The notes beneath the pieces were generated by a model. The model was not told the DNA's origin. It searched no databases and saw only the letters and a program-made list of their open reading frames with translations. A stretch of DNA of 64,000 nucleotides from M3007 sp964484205 (GTDB lineage: Bacteria; Bacteroidota; Bacteroidia; Chitinophagales; Saprospiraceae): the NCBI GenBank assembly GCA_964484205.1, contig CAZAEZ010000018.1:1-64000 (forward strand). The letters are read 5' to 3'. Shown here one piece after another: positions 25,345-34,126 of this stretch. How positions within the stretch are numbered: the first letter of the stretch is position 1; every line of letters begins with the position of its first letter. The position numbers and the translations under genes are program-made.

Positions 25345-26040
25345 CTAATCTTCCGGGTTAATATCAAAAAGTTCGACTTCAAAAATCAACACCGATCCCG
25401 GTGGAATTTTCGGCGACGGACTGTTGTCGCCATAAGCCAGGTCGGCCGGAATATAAAACTTGAATTTGTCGCCGACTTTCATCAACTGAAGCCCTTCCGT
25501 CCAGCCTTTGATGACCTGGTTGAGGCCAAAAGTGATGGGCTCTCCACGCTCAACACTGCTGTCGAAAATACCGCCGTCGATGGTTGTGCCATGGTAATGT
25601 ACCCGAACCCGGTCGGTAGCTTTGGGCGATTCTGTGCCGGCGCCCTTGCTCAGCACCTCGTATTGCAGCCCGCTAGCTGTAGCCATGATTTCTTTGCGCT
25701 TCTTGTTTTCGGCTAAAAACTTTTCGCCGGCTACCTTATTCTGTTCTGCCTGGGCTTTATTTTTCTCTTCAGCCTTCGCCTGTGCAGCGGTATTGAACGT
25801 GGTGAAACACTGGGTAGCGGTCTGCTGATCCAATGCCAAATCTTCATTTTTCAAGGCGGCGGTCATGGCAGCCATGATCAGGTCTACATTGAGCCCTTCG
25901 GGCAGTTGGCGCTGTAGGTTCTTACCGACCAGCACGCCAAAAGCATAACTGGCACTGTCCTGCATCGTTTCAAGTTTTGTTTGGGCTTCCAGACCAAGGC
26001 TGATCAGTACAGCCACAAAAAACAAAATCATTTTTTTCAT
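25345..26040 (-). CDS. FKBP-type peptidyl-prolyl isomerase, exported
   Basis: Protein of 231 residues with a signal peptide (MKKMILFFVAVLISLGLEAQ). An N-terminal dimerisation domain (about 22-125) has a helix rich in Lys/Glu/Ala. The C-terminal FKBP domain has RVRVHYHGTTIDGGIFDSS, GLNQVIKGWTEGLQLM and AYGDNSPSPKIPPGSVLIF. This is the FkpA/FklB/Mip layout, a periplasmic folding chaperone and proline isomerase. All FKBP core residues are present. It is a single gene between the M20 peptidase and the M50-like gene. Confidence 0.95.
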   Translation of the reverse strand: MKKMILFFVAVLISLGLEAQTKLETMQDSASYAFGVLVGKNLQRQLPEGLNVDLIMAAMTAALKNEDLALDQQTATQCFTTFNTAAQAKAEEKNKAQAEQNKVAGEKFLAENKKRKEIMATASGLQYEVLSKGAGTESPKATDRVRVHYHGTTIDGGIFDSSVERGEPITFGLNQVIKGWTEGLQLMKVGDKFKFYIPADLAYGDNSPSPKIPPGSVLIFEVELFDINPED

Positions 26041-26103
26041 GTCAATCCAAGATATTGATTGTTAGATAAATGTGTTTAAAAGTTTTGTAGAAAAATCCGG
26101 CGT

Positions 26104-27504
26104 TTATCCCTTTTTGCTTTTTTTCAATTCTGCATAATATTGGTAGAAATAGGGTATTGTTTCAATGCCTTTATAAAAATTGAACAAGCCGTAATGCTCG
26201 TTAGGCGAGTGAATATCATCGGAATCCAGCCCAAAACCCATAAGCACAGAGCGGGCATCCAGCACCTGATCGAACATGGCAACGATGGGGATACTGCCGC
26301 CGCCCCGTTGTGGAAGCGGCTTTTTTCCGAAAGCATTTTCCATGGCTTTTTCAGCGGCTTTATATTCGATCGAATTGGTTGGAATGACTACCGGGTGGCC
26401 GCCGTGCAGGGCGGTTACTTTAACGGTGACGGATTTAGGCGCCAGTGCTTCAAAATGTTTTTGGAATTGTTTTTCAATTTTTTTCGGGTCCTGATGTGCA
26501 ACCAGGCGCATGGAAATTTTGGCAAAGGCTTTAGACGGCAATACCGTTTTAGCGCCTTCGCCGGTGTACCCGCCCCAAATGCCGTTCAGGTCGAGGGTCG
26601 GCCGGATGCCGGTGCGTTCGATCGTGGTATAGCCGTCTTCCCCCATCAAACCATTCACCCCGAGGTCTTTTTTGTATGTTTTTTCATCAAAGGGCGCTTC
26701 GTTGAGGCGCTTGCGCTCCTTTTTACTTAGGGTTTCTACATCATCATAAAATCCTTTGACCGTCACCCGTTTTTTCTTGTCGTGCAGGGAAGCGACCATG
26801 TCGCAAAGCACATTGATCGGGTTGGCGACAGCTCCACCGTATACGCCGGAGTGCAAATCCTTGTTCGGACCGGTCACTTCCACCTGCATATACGCGAGGC
26901 CGCGCAAGCCAACCGTCAGGCTGGGGGTATCGTTTGAAATAATGCTGGTATCTGAGATCAGTACGACATCGCAAGCCAGTTTCTTTTTGTTTGCCTTGCA
27001 AAATTGTTCCAGGTGTTTGGAACCAACCTCTTCTTCCCCTTCGATCATGACTTTCACATTGCAGGGCAAGGCATTTTTAGCCACCATGGCTTCCAACGCT
27101 TTGACATGCATAAAAAACTGGCCCTTGTCGTCGCAGGAGCCCCGCGCGAAAATTGCCCCTTTCGGGTGTAGTTTGGTTTTTTTAACCACCGGTTCAAAGG
27201 GCGGGTTTTTCCACAACTCCAGCGGATCCGGCGGTTGTACATCATAATGCCCGTAAACCAATACGGTAGGCGCATTCGGATCTACCATTTTTTCGCCATA
27301 CACAATCGGGTGGCCGGCTGTAGCCTGCACTTCCACTTTTTCAAGGCCCGCCTGGCGCAAATGTTTTGCTGTGGCTTCGGCCATTTTAGCGACGTCATTT
27401 TTGTATGCCGGGTCGGCACTGATAGACGGGATCCGGAGCAGATCAAGCAGTTCGTCGAGGAAGCGCTTCTGGTTGGCATCCAGGTATTTTTTTACTTCTT
27501 TCAT
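26104..27504 (-). CDS. M20 family metallopeptidase (dipeptidase)
   Basis: Cytoplasmic metallopeptidase of 466 residues. It has two zinc sites (VYGHYDVQPPDPLELW and GSCDDKGQFFMHVKALEA) and the catalytic Glu pair in IEGEEEVGSKHLEQF. A lid/dimerisation domain lies in the middle (about 205-365). The length and motifs match the PepV/CNDP-type dipeptidase group of M20, which releases amino acids from short peptides. No signal peptide is seen. It is monocistronic, with about 140 bp between it and dihydroorotase. Confidence 0.94.
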   Translation of the reverse strand: MKEVKKYLDANQKRFLDELLDLLRIPSISADPAYKNDVAKMAEATAKHLRQAGLEKVEVQATAGHPIVYGEKMVDPNAPTVLVYGHYDVQPPDPLELWKNPPFEPVVKKTKLHPKGAIFARGSCDDKGQFFMHVKALEAMVAKNALPCNVKVMIEGEEEVGSKHLEQFCKANKKKLACDVVLISDTSIISNDTPSLTVGLRGLAYMQVEVTGPNKDLHSGVYGGAVANPINVLCDMVASLHDKKKRVTVKGFYDDVETLSKKERKRLNEAPFDEKTYKKDLGVNGLMGEDGYTTIERTGIRPTLDLNGIWGGYTGEGAKTVLPSKAFAKISMRLVAHQDPKKIEKQFQKHFEALAPKSVTVKVTALHGGHPVVIPTNSIEYKAAEKAMENAFGKKPLPQRGGGSIPIVAMFDQVLDARSVLMGFGLDSDDIHSPNEHYGLFNFYKGIETIPYFYQYYAELKKSKKG

Positions 27505-27647
27505 AAAAATATTGGTAGGGTTGAGCCCGAAAGCGCGGCCACTTTGGGCAAGATTTTAATTTAAAGCGGGCAAAGTTCACTGTTTATTTGGGAAATCAGC
27601 TGACCCTGAAAGTAAGTTTTACTTAAAAATGGCTCAAGCGGTGGGAA

Positions 27648-28982
27648 TCATCGATCAAAGGACAAGCGTTCCCCCATTTTTTCTTCGTTGATCTGATCGT
27701 TATGCCAGGCGAGGTGTCCACTGACGATGGTGGTCAGCACCTTTCCCCGGAAAGTCGCACCGGTAAACGGAGACCAGCCGCACTTATATAATAAACTGGC
27801 TGGTGTTACCGTCCATTCCCGGTTTACATCCACGATAGCCAGGTCGGCCCAATACCCTTCGTCCAGAAATCCACGCTGATGCATCTGAAACACCTGCGCC
27901 GGCGCGTGACACATTTTTTCGACAATTTTTTCCAGGGAGATCAGGCCGGCATGGTAAAAATCAAGCATCACATTCAGGGAATGCTGCACTAAAGGAATAC
28001 CGGAAGGCGCCTCCAGGTAAGGCCGGGATTTTTCCTCCAGCGTGTGCGGTGCATGGTCGGTTGCCACCACGTCCAGGCGGTCATCGAGCAAAGCCGGCAA
28101 CAAGGCATCCCGGTGTATCTGCTCTTTAATAGCCGGATTGCATTTGATCAGGTTGCCCAATTGGGCATAATCGCCGACATGAAATTTCAAATGATGCACA
28201 CATACTTCAGCGGTGACCTTTTTTTCCGTTAACGGGATTGTATTATCAAACAAAGCCAGTTCATCCCGGGTAGAAATATGCAAAATGTGCAACCGTGTAC
28301 CATGGCGTTTCGCCAAGTCAACGGCCAGCGATGACGATTTGAGGCAGGCTTCCACATTGCGAATTTCAGGATGCATGGATGCCTCCAGGTTATCCCCGTA
28401 CAACTGCCTGAATTTCGCCATATTCCCCCGGATCGTTGATTCATCTTCACAATGTGTGGCAATCAGCATCGGCGCATTCGCGAACAGGCGCTCCAGGGTA
28501 CCCGGGGCATCCACCAGCATATTGCCCGTACTGCTCCCCATAAAAATCTTAATCCCGCATACCAGCTTAGGGTCGGTACGCATGACTTCTTCGTAATTGT
28601 CATTCGTAGTCCCCATGTAAAAAGAAAAGTTGGCAAGTGACGTCCGGGCGCCGATCCTGTACTTTTCATCCAGCAGGTCTTGGGTCGTAGCAGGCGGATT
28701 CACATTGGGCATTTCCATAAAAGAAGTAACACCGCCCGCTACGGCTGCCCGGCTTTCTGTTGCGATGGTGGCTTTGTGCGTAAGCCCGGGCTCCCGGAAA
28801 TGCACCTGATCGTCAATTATTCCGGGAATGACAAAATTGCCGCCGGCATCCAGTTCAATATTGGCCTGATTGCCGCCGTAAGTCCCAAGCCGTTCAATTT
28901 TACCATTTTGAATAAAGATATCCGTCTCCCGAATTTTCCCGCGATTGACCAAGCGGGCATTACGTATTAGAATTGAATGCAT
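27648..28982 (-). CDS. pyrC: Dihydroorotase
   Basis: Amidohydrolase of 444 residues that closes carbamoyl-aspartate to dihydroorotate in pyrimidine synthesis. Metal ligands appear in DDQVHFREPGLTHKATIATE, ATHCEDE, LHILHIST and ATDHAPHTLEEK. The carbamylated Lys is probably in GIKIFMGSSTGN. The type is close to class I dihydroorotase (AllB/PyrC-like). The start ATG 28982 (MHSILIRNARLVNRG) is the first with family-like sequence. The stretch upstream on the other strand carries two candidate small RNA genes. Confidence 0.92.
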   Translation of the reverse strand: MHSILIRNARLVNRGKIRETDIFIQNGKIERLGTYGGNQANIELDAGGNFVIPGIIDDQVHFREPGLTHKATIATESRAAVAGGVTSFMEMPNVNPPATTQDLLDEKYRIGARTSLANFSFYMGTTNDNYEEVMRTDPKLVCGIKIFMGSSTGNMLVDAPGTLERLFANAPMLIATHCEDESTIRGNMAKFRQLYGDNLEASMHPEIRNVEACLKSSSLAVDLAKRHGTRLHILHISTRDELALFDNTIPLTEKKVTAEVCVHHLKFHVGDYAQLGNLIKCNPAIKEQIHRDALLPALLDDRLDVVATDHAPHTLEEKSRPYLEAPSGIPLVQHSLNVMLDFYHAGLISLEKIVEKMCHAPAQVFQMHQRGFLDEGYWADLAIVDVNREWTVTPASLLYKCGWSPFTGATFRGKVLTTIVSGHLAWHNDQINEEKMGERLSFDR

Positions 28983-29085
28983 ATAGCAGAATGAATAAGC
29001 AGAATGATATTTTTTTAACAACAATCACTACCATTTTGAAGCCGCAGCCGGGGAATTCAGGATTGCGTGTTTTTTTGTACTTTTC

Positions 29086-29116
29086 TTGTTTTAAAAAAAC
29101 TTTGCGCCTAATTTTG
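29086..29116 (+). promoter_or_regulatory. Plus-strand promoter for candidate small RNA 1
   Basis: TTG (29086-29088), 20 bp, then TAATTTTG (29109-29116), an exact TAnnTTTG box. No coding region follows on this strand before a terminator at 29255-29292. Confidence 0.55.
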
Positions 29117-29121
29117 TCGCA

Positions 29122-29292
29122 TTATTTACCCTGTAAGGGTTGCCCTCGTTGAAAACCATATTTGAATAAACAGATAGGTGTAATGTCAAAAAGATCGCAT
29201 TTAACTTGAGGCGATTACACCATTTAGGTTTAAAATGAAGCGTGTTTTGATGACGTCCTTCTCCGTTGATGAACGGGGAGGGACTTTTTTTT
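29122..29292 (+). ncRNA. Candidate small RNA of about 170 nt
   Basis: The transcript start is predicted from the promoter at 29086-29116 and the end from the terminator at 29255-29292. An internal stem is formed by GGTGTAAT (29177-29184) and ATTACACC (29214-29221), with AAACC upstream and GGTTT downstream able to extend it. No ORF longer than a few codons is present. It does not match the tRNA, tmRNA or SRP patterns I know. A 6S RNA-like identity cannot be excluded. It could also be a leader of a minor transcript, but the next plus-strand gene starts at 31090. Confidence 0.45.
29255..29292 (+). terminator. Intrinsic terminator of small RNA 1
   Basis: The arms GTCCTTCTCCGTT (29255-29267) and AACGGGGAGGGAC (29272-29284) pair over 13 bp, with two U-G pairs on the plus strand, followed by eight T. 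Confidence 0.8.
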
Positions 29293-29372
29293 GCGAAAAA
29301 CCTTATTTTGAAGGCCGTATGGATGGTTTCCAAGAATATTTGTGCCTGCCTCAAATTTTTTCATCAAAATAC

Positions 29373-29404
29373 TTGCACAGAACTTGCGAAGGGTTTTATC
29401 TTTG
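29373..29404 (+). promoter_or_regulatory. Plus-strand promoter for candidate small RNA 2
   Basis: TTG (29373-29375), 21 bp, then TATCTTTG (29397-29404), an exact TAnnTTTG box. It lies just upstream of a hairpin with a T run. Confidence 0.5.
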
Positions 29405-29409
29405 ACTTA

Positions 29410-29469
29410 GGTTTTTTGGGGTTATATTTCTGACGGTAGGGTGTTAACATCCTGCCGTCTTTTTTTATT
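29410..29469 (+). ncRNA. Candidate very short RNA ending at a terminator hairpin
   Basis: From the promoter at 29373-29404 a transcript of about 60 nt would end at the hairpin with arms GACGGTAGG (29432-29440) and CCTGCCGTC (29451-29459), then TTTTTTTATTT. The hairpin has a T run only on the plus strand. The flanking gene era is on the minus strand, so the hairpin is not well placed as its terminator. The unit could be a real small RNA, or a remnant that stops plus-strand transcription before it enters era. Confidence 0.35.
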
Positions 29470-30403
29470 TGTAACCGAACTGTTCCAGCGCCCGTTCATC
29501 ATCGCGCCAATTACTCCGGACTTTTACGGTCAGTTCCAGGAAAACTTTTGTTTGCAGAAACGATTCGATAGCCAACCTGGACACGGTTCCCAACTTCTTG
29601 ATTGACCGCCCCTGTTTCCCTAAAAGTATTCCTTTTTGTGTTTCCCGTAAAACGTAAATAATGGCCCGTATTCTGGCTATAGGTTCTCCGGCATTGGTCG
29701 TAGATTCCTGAAATGATTCGATCCCGACTTCGCAGGAGTAGGGTATCTCATCTTCGTATAAGAGAAATATCTTTTCACGAATAATTTCCGACACAAAAAA
29801 CCGCTCCGGCCGATCAGTCAGCTGATCAATGGGATAGTACGGCGGGCCCTCCGGTACGTATTTTAGGATACGTTCCAGAAGTTTGTCGGTATTTGTTGAA
29901 CCCAGCGCTGAAATCGCCATCGTATCTGCAATTGAAGTGCGTTTTTCCCACCACTTTTGCACATCCTGGATACGCTGTTCCTTCACCAGGTCTATTTTAT
30001 TGAGCACCAAAACAACAGGGATGTTCGCTTTTTTTACCATTTCCAGCATCGGGTTCGCCTCATCCAATTCTTCGGTTAAATCAAATACCAGGAGCAGCAA
30101 ATCGGCATCTTCCAGGGTGCCTTCCACAAAACGGTTCATTGCCTTGTGCATCTTGTATGCCGGATCGCGCACATACCCCGGGGTATCTGAAAAAACAAGT
30201 TGAAACTGTTGCCCGGTAAGAATTCCAATGATCCGGTGCCGGGTCGTCTGCGGCTTAGGGGTAATGATACTCATGCGTTCACCGACAAGCGCATTCATCA
30301 GGGTCGACTTCCCCGCGTTGGGTCGGCCAATAATATTGATAAATCCGGATCGAAAAGGAATTTCCCGCTCTGAAGAATTGAGTGTTGCTGTTTCGCTGGC
30401 CAT
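29465..30403 (-). CDS. era: Ribosome-assembly GTPase Era
   Basis: Protein of 312 residues, the usual Era length. The GTPase motifs are G1 GRPNAGKSTLMNAL, G2 TTRHRI, G3 DTPGYV, G4 NKID and G5 ISALGS. The C-terminal KH domain has REKIFLLYEDEIPYSCEVGI and ILLGKQGRSIKKLG, which binds the 3' end of 16S rRNA. It acts in 30S maturation. It sits on the minus strand with a conserved unknown gene 52 bp upstream. Start ATG 30403. Confidence 0.97.
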   Translation of the reverse strand: MASETATLNSSEREIPFRSGFINIIGRPNAGKSTLMNALVGERMSIITPKPQTTRHRIIGILTGQQFQLVFSDTPGYVRDPAYKMHKAMNRFVEGTLEDADLLLLVFDLTEELDEANPMLEMVKKANIPVVLVLNKIDLVKEQRIQDVQKWWEKRTSIADTMAISALGSTNTDKLLERILKYVPEGPPYYPIDQLTDRPERFFVSEIIREKIFLLYEDEIPYSCEVGIESFQESTTNAGEPIARIRAIIYVLRETQKGILLGKQGRSIKKLGTVSRLAIESFLQTKVFLELTVKVRSNWRDDERALEQFGYK

Positions 30404-30455
30404 TTATCTGAAATTAGGAGCAGGGACAAAGGTCGTTAAATCTTTATTAGCCGCC

Positions 30456-31040
30456 CTATCCAACCAGGCGCTTTACCTCCCCGTTGACCATGGCTTCAAT
30501 CAAATGGAAAACAACCTGTGGCTTTTGAGTATGCCACTGGATGTCGTTAAATGCCGCGCCAAAGTTGATAAATTGTTGCAGGTGCGAATCCAGCAACTCC
30601 TGTTGGACATGCTCGCGGGTATTGATCAAGGTCACCCAGCCACCTTCTTCCCAAACCTCTTCGGCCCATTCTGCGTAATAATCATCTTCATATCCGTGAA
30701 AATTGAGTACATTTTCACAGAACAACACATATTTATAGATGCCTGCTTTGTACAAAATATCTGCAATTTCACGCTTCAGAAACATAATGTCATTGTGCAG
30801 CGCATCATTCCATTCGCCGATCAATTCAATAAGCGCATAGCCCTGATCATAGTCTGCAAAAAGAATTTTGGCGTACAACGTCGATGACCCAAACTCATCC
30901 CATTGCGGATGGAGGTAGAAGTTATACAGTTTATTGGTATCGTAAAAATCGCTGTACCGGCGCCCGAAAAAAGGCGAGCGTTCATCATTTGAAGCAATAT
31001 AACTATCGCGCCACCGAAAATGCGGTTCTATATCGTGCAT
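30456..31040 (-). CDS. Conserved protein of unknown function, 194 residues
   Basis: Soluble protein rich in aromatic and acidic residues (HFRWRDSYIASNDERSPFFG, then HPQWDEFGSSTLYAKILFAD, and HGYEDDYYAEWAEEVW). There is no signal peptide, membrane segment or known catalytic motif. The sequence has the feel of a Bacteroidota-conserved protein, but I do not recognise a named family. It lies directly upstream of era on the same strand and is divergent from the NadR-like kinase. Start ATG 31040 gives a compact N-terminus, MHDIEPHFRW. Confidence 0.8.
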   Translation of the reverse strand: MHDIEPHFRWRDSYIASNDERSPFFGRRYSDFYDTNKLYNFYLHPQWDEFGSSTLYAKILFADYDQGYALIELIGEWNDALHNDIMFLKREIADILYKAGIYKYVLFCENVLNFHGYEDDYYAEWAEEVWEEGGWVTLINTREHVQQELLDSHLQQFINFGAAFNDIQWHTQKPQVVFHLIEAMVNGEVKRLVG

Positions 31041-31089
31041 ACTGAATATTTACAGGGCAAAAATACTGGGGACTGACTGAAATTAAAAC

Positions 31090-31644
31090 ATGCAGGACAT
31101 CAAACAACATACTTTAAAAATTGTGCTCACCGGTCCGGAGTCGTCCGGAAAGTCTGTTATCGCCCAAGCGCTCGCCCGGCATTTTAAAACCAACTGGGCG
31201 CCGGAATTTGCCCGGTATTACCTCGAATACCTGGCGCGCGCCTATACCAGAGCCGACCTCGCCGCAATTGCAAAAGGTCAGCAGGCATGGGAATCCTGGC
31301 ATGCGCGGCAAAACTGCGCCGTTTATTTCTGCGACACGGATTGGACTGTGCTTCAAATTTGGGAGCATTTTCGCTTTGGCAAACCTGAAAACGGGAACTG
31401 GGTTTGGGCCAAGGGATATTTGCATCCTAAGCCCGCTGACTGGTATTTCCTGTGTGCACCCGATTTCCCCTGGCAAGCCGATCCACTACGGGAAAATTCC
31501 GGGCAGCGTGAAATTTTATTCGACTGGTACGAAAACCTGTTAAAAAAAACCGGCGCCGCCTACACGGTTTTACGTGGCCCGCACAACCAACGGCTCGAGC
31601 AGGCTATTTCGCAAGTCACAAAACTTTTTACACCTTTGCCATAG
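31090..31644 (+). CDS. NadR-type AAA ATPase/nucleoside kinase
   Basis: P-loop protein of 184 residues. Walker A is LTGPESSGKSVIAQALA (about residues 13-29). A conserved RYYLEYL follows, with FCDTDWTVLQIW as the Walker B-like segment. It matches the kinase half of NadR (AAA_28), which phosphorylates nicotinamide riboside. No NMN adenylyltransferase half is present. In Bacteroidota such genes occur beside vitamin transport genes, and here a TPP riboswitch follows within 10 bp. Whether it serves NAD salvage or thiamine salvage is unknown. It lies before the riboswitch, so it is not controlled by it. Confidence 0.82.
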   Translation: MQDIKQHTLKIVLTGPESSGKSVIAQALARHFKTNWAPEFARYYLEYLARAYTRADLAAIAKGQQAWESWHARQNCAVYFCDTDWTVLQIWEHFRFGKPENGNWVWAKGYLHPKPADWYFLCAPDFPWQADPLRENSGQREILFDWYENLLKKTGAAYTVLRGPHNQRLEQAISQVTKLFTPLP

Positions 31645-31653
31645 TTTTCACTC

Positions 31654-31758
31654 ATTGGGGTGCCCTGATGTAAAAAATGGTCAGATAAAGACCACAATTG
31701 CATTCGAGGCTGAGATTACACCCATCGAACCTGTCCGGGTCATGCCGGAAAGGGAATT
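31654..31758 (+). promoter_or_regulatory. TPP (THI-box) riboswitch
   Basis: The conserved THI elements occur in order. GGGGTGCC lies near 31657, GGCTGAGATTACACCC at about 31708-31723, and GAACCTGTCCGGGTCATGCCGG at about 31727-31747, split here by the sensor loops; the closing AGGGAA is at 31751-31756. The variable P3 arm carries an extra hairpin (TGGTC/GACCA). After the aptamer, CGTTTCC (31781-31787) and GGAAACG (31799-31805) form a hairpin that is a candidate expression platform. The controlled gene is the TonB receptor at 31825. A -7-like box CACCTTTG at 31631-31638 may start the transcript. Confidence 0.93.
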
Positions 31759-31824
31759 GAGACGGGTAGTGACATCACTACGTTTCCAAAACCCCTTCGG
31801 AAACGGATGTTTACGTAAACCTGA

Positions 31825-34104
31825 ATGTTCATGCATGTTTTCTTTTTTTCTTCGCGCTTAACAGCATTTGCTCTTGTTGTTGCAGCGCCAGCTTGTTTGT
31901 TTTCACAAAAAAATAACCAGGTCCCCGATTCTACCGTCCTGAAAACGGTTGTTATTCAGGCAACCCGTACCGGGGAGAATTCTCCGGTTCCGCACAACAA
32001 TTTTTCAAAGGAAAAACTGGAAACTTTTTATCAAGCCCAGGATATTCCAATGTTGTTAACCAGCGTCCCTTCCTTAGTGGAAAATTCTGATGCGGGCAAC
32101 GGAATCGGCTACACCGGCATGCGCATCCGGGGAAGCGACCCAACGCGAATCAATGTAACAATCAACGGCGTCCCGCTAAACGACGCCGAGAGTCAGGGCG
32201 TTTTCTGGGTTGATCTTCCCGACCTTGCCGCTTCCGCCGCAGAGATACAGGTCCAGCGAGGAGTCGGCGCCAGTTCAAACGGCGCAGGCGCATTTGGCGC
32301 TACGGTCAACATTGACCTGTCCAAAATCGACCCGTTGCCAAATGCCACAATCACCAATACCCTGGGATCTTTCGGTACGCGGAAACACGCCGTGCAATTC
32401 GGGACAGGCCTGATTCAGGGGCGATGGGCCTTTTCCGGACGATTATCCCAAATTAATTCCAACGGCTACGTAGACCGGGCAACAGCTAATCTGAAATCGT
32501 ACCACTTGTCCGGGGCCTATATTGACGACCGGCAATCCATCCTCTTGCATACACTGTCCGGACATGAAGAGACATACCAGGCCTGGAATGGCTTGCCGGC
32601 GCAATACCTCGATAATCCGGCGCTGCGCACCTTCAATTCAGCCGGCACTGAAAAACCGGGGGTGCCTTACCCGAACGAGGTGGACGACTATACCCAACGG
32701 CACTATTTAGCACATTACAAACGGTTGCTTTCCAATAGTTTGCAGATCCAACTTAATGGGCATTACACCCGTGGGTTCGGTTTTTATGAACAGTACAAGG
32801 CGGATCAATATTTTGAGGATTACGGGTTTGCCCCCCCGCTTATCCAGGACAGTCTGTTGGAACAAACCGATCTGATCCGCCGGCGCTGGCTTGACAATCA
32901 TTTTTACGGCGGAACGTTTGCCCTGAAATGGGCGCCCGCGATCAATCCGCCGGCCCTTTTGGCTGCCCCGGAATTTATCCTGGGCGGTGCTTTTAGCCGG
33001 TACGATGGCCGGCATTACGGCGAAGTGATCTGGGCCGATTACGGCATTTCCAAAGACGCGCGCTACTACGACAACACAGCAGCCAAATACGACGGGAATG
33101 TTTTTGGAAAAATAGAATTGCACTTCAAGCGGGGGCTTTCCACATTTGCCGACCTTCAATACCGCCAGGTCCGGTATACTTTTTTGGGGTACGATCAATT
33201 TCAGACCGCCGTAACACAAACGGCAAGGTTACATTTTTTCAACCCCAAATTTGGCCTGAACTGGGCATTCAGCCCCCGGTACACTGCCTATGCCTTCTGG
33301 GGAATTGGGCGCCGGGAACCAAACCGGGATGACTACACGCAATCGACTCCCGACTCCCGGCCACGGCCGGAAACCCTCTACGATTGGGAAGCCGGTTTGA
33401 AATGGAAACAGGAGAAATGGCAAACTACCGTCAATTTATTTTACATGAAGTACCGCGACCAATTGGTGCTTGACGGCCGGATAAATGACGTGGGCGCGTA
33501 TATCCGCACGAATGTCGCTTCAAGTTATCGCGCCGGCCTTGAACTTGAAACCAGTTTTCAACCCATTCCGGCGCTCCGCTTTCTCGGTAATGTCGCTGTA
33601 AGCCGAAACAAAGTTTCGGAATTTGAAGAATACCTCGACAACTGGGATACCGGGGAGCAGGAACTTATCCGGCACCAAAACACAGACCTGGCTTTTTCTC
33701 CGCCGGTTGTGGCGCGTGGTGAAATCCAATGGGATATATTTTCCGTTGTTGAACAGCACCATTTGGCAGTGTCCATTTCCGGAAAATATGTCGGCAGGCA
33801 ATACCTGGACAATACCTCAAATGAAAACACTACCCTACCCGCGTACTTCTTTTCAGATATCCGGCTCAACTACGACCTGAACAACGTTTTTGGAAATCAA
33901 CTAAGCTTCCTTTTTGCCTGTAACAATGTGCTGAATGCACAATTCGAATCGAACGGCTGGGTTTACCGGTATTTTTCCAACGGGTATGATGCCCGCCCCG
34001 ACAACCCTTACGTGCGGTTGGAAGGAAATGGCGTTTATCACCAGGCGGGTTTTTTCCCGCAGGCCGGACGGAACTTTTCCGGAACACTTCGGCTGGTATT
34101 TTAA
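31825..34104 (+). CDS. TonB-dependent outer-membrane receptor, probable thiamine transporter
   Basis: Protein of 759 residues with a signal peptide ending near AAPACLFSQ. A plug domain (about 40-165) contains VVIQATRTGENSP, GYTGMRIRGSDPTRINVTIN and VQRGVGASSNGAGAFGATVN. A 22-strand-type barrel follows, ending in Phe (GTLRLVF). The TPP riboswitch just upstream indicates uptake of thiamine or a thiamine precursor, as known for OMR1-type receptors of Bacteroidota. No pnuT or other inner-membrane thiamine transporter follows; the next gene is on the opposite strand. ATG 31831 is an alternative start. A strong terminator follows at 34127. Confidence 0.93.
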   Translation: MFMHVFFFSSRLTAFALVVAAPACLFSQKNNQVPDSTVLKTVVIQATRTGENSPVPHNNFSKEKLETFYQAQDIPMLLTSVPSLVENSDAGNGIGYTGMRIRGSDPTRINVTINGVPLNDAESQGVFWVDLPDLAASAAEIQVQRGVGASSNGAGAFGATVNIDLSKIDPLPNATITNTLGSFGTRKHAVQFGTGLIQGRWAFSGRLSQINSNGYVDRATANLKSYHLSGAYIDDRQSILLHTLSGHEETYQAWNGLPAQYLDNPALRTFNSAGTEKPGVPYPNEVDDYTQRHYLAHYKRLLSNSLQIQLNGHYTRGFGFYEQYKADQYFEDYGFAPPLIQDSLLEQTDLIRRRWLDNHFYGGTFALKWAPAINPPALLAAPEFILGGAFSRYDGRHYGEVIWADYGISKDARYYDNTAAKYDGNVFGKIELHFKRGLSTFADLQYRQVRYTFLGYDQFQTAVTQTARLHFFNPKFGLNWAFSPRYTAYAFWGIGRREPNRDDYTQSTPDSRPRPETLYDWEAGLKWKQEKWQTTVNLFYMKYRDQLVLDGRINDVGAYIRTNVASSYRAGLELETSFQPIPALRFLGNVAVSRNKVSEFEEYLDNWDTGEQELIRHQNTDLAFSPPVVARGEIQWDIFSVVEQHHLAVSISGKYVGRQYLDNTSNENTTLPAYFFSDIRLNYDLNNVFGNQLSFLFACNNVLNAQFESNGWVYRYFSNGYDARPDNPYVRLEGNGVYHQAGFFPQAGRNFSGTLRLVF

Positions 34105-34126
34105 AAAACAGTACTGCTGCCAAAAA

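Noticed and set aside
29091..29354. Small open frame (87 residues) on the minus strand between pyrC and era
   Set aside because: No protein-like pattern, and it lies on the strand opposite a convincing promoter-terminator pair.
29432..29467. Hairpin as the terminator of era
   Set aside because: The T run is only on the plus strand, whereas era is on the minus strand; on that strand the hairpin is followed by mixed sequence.
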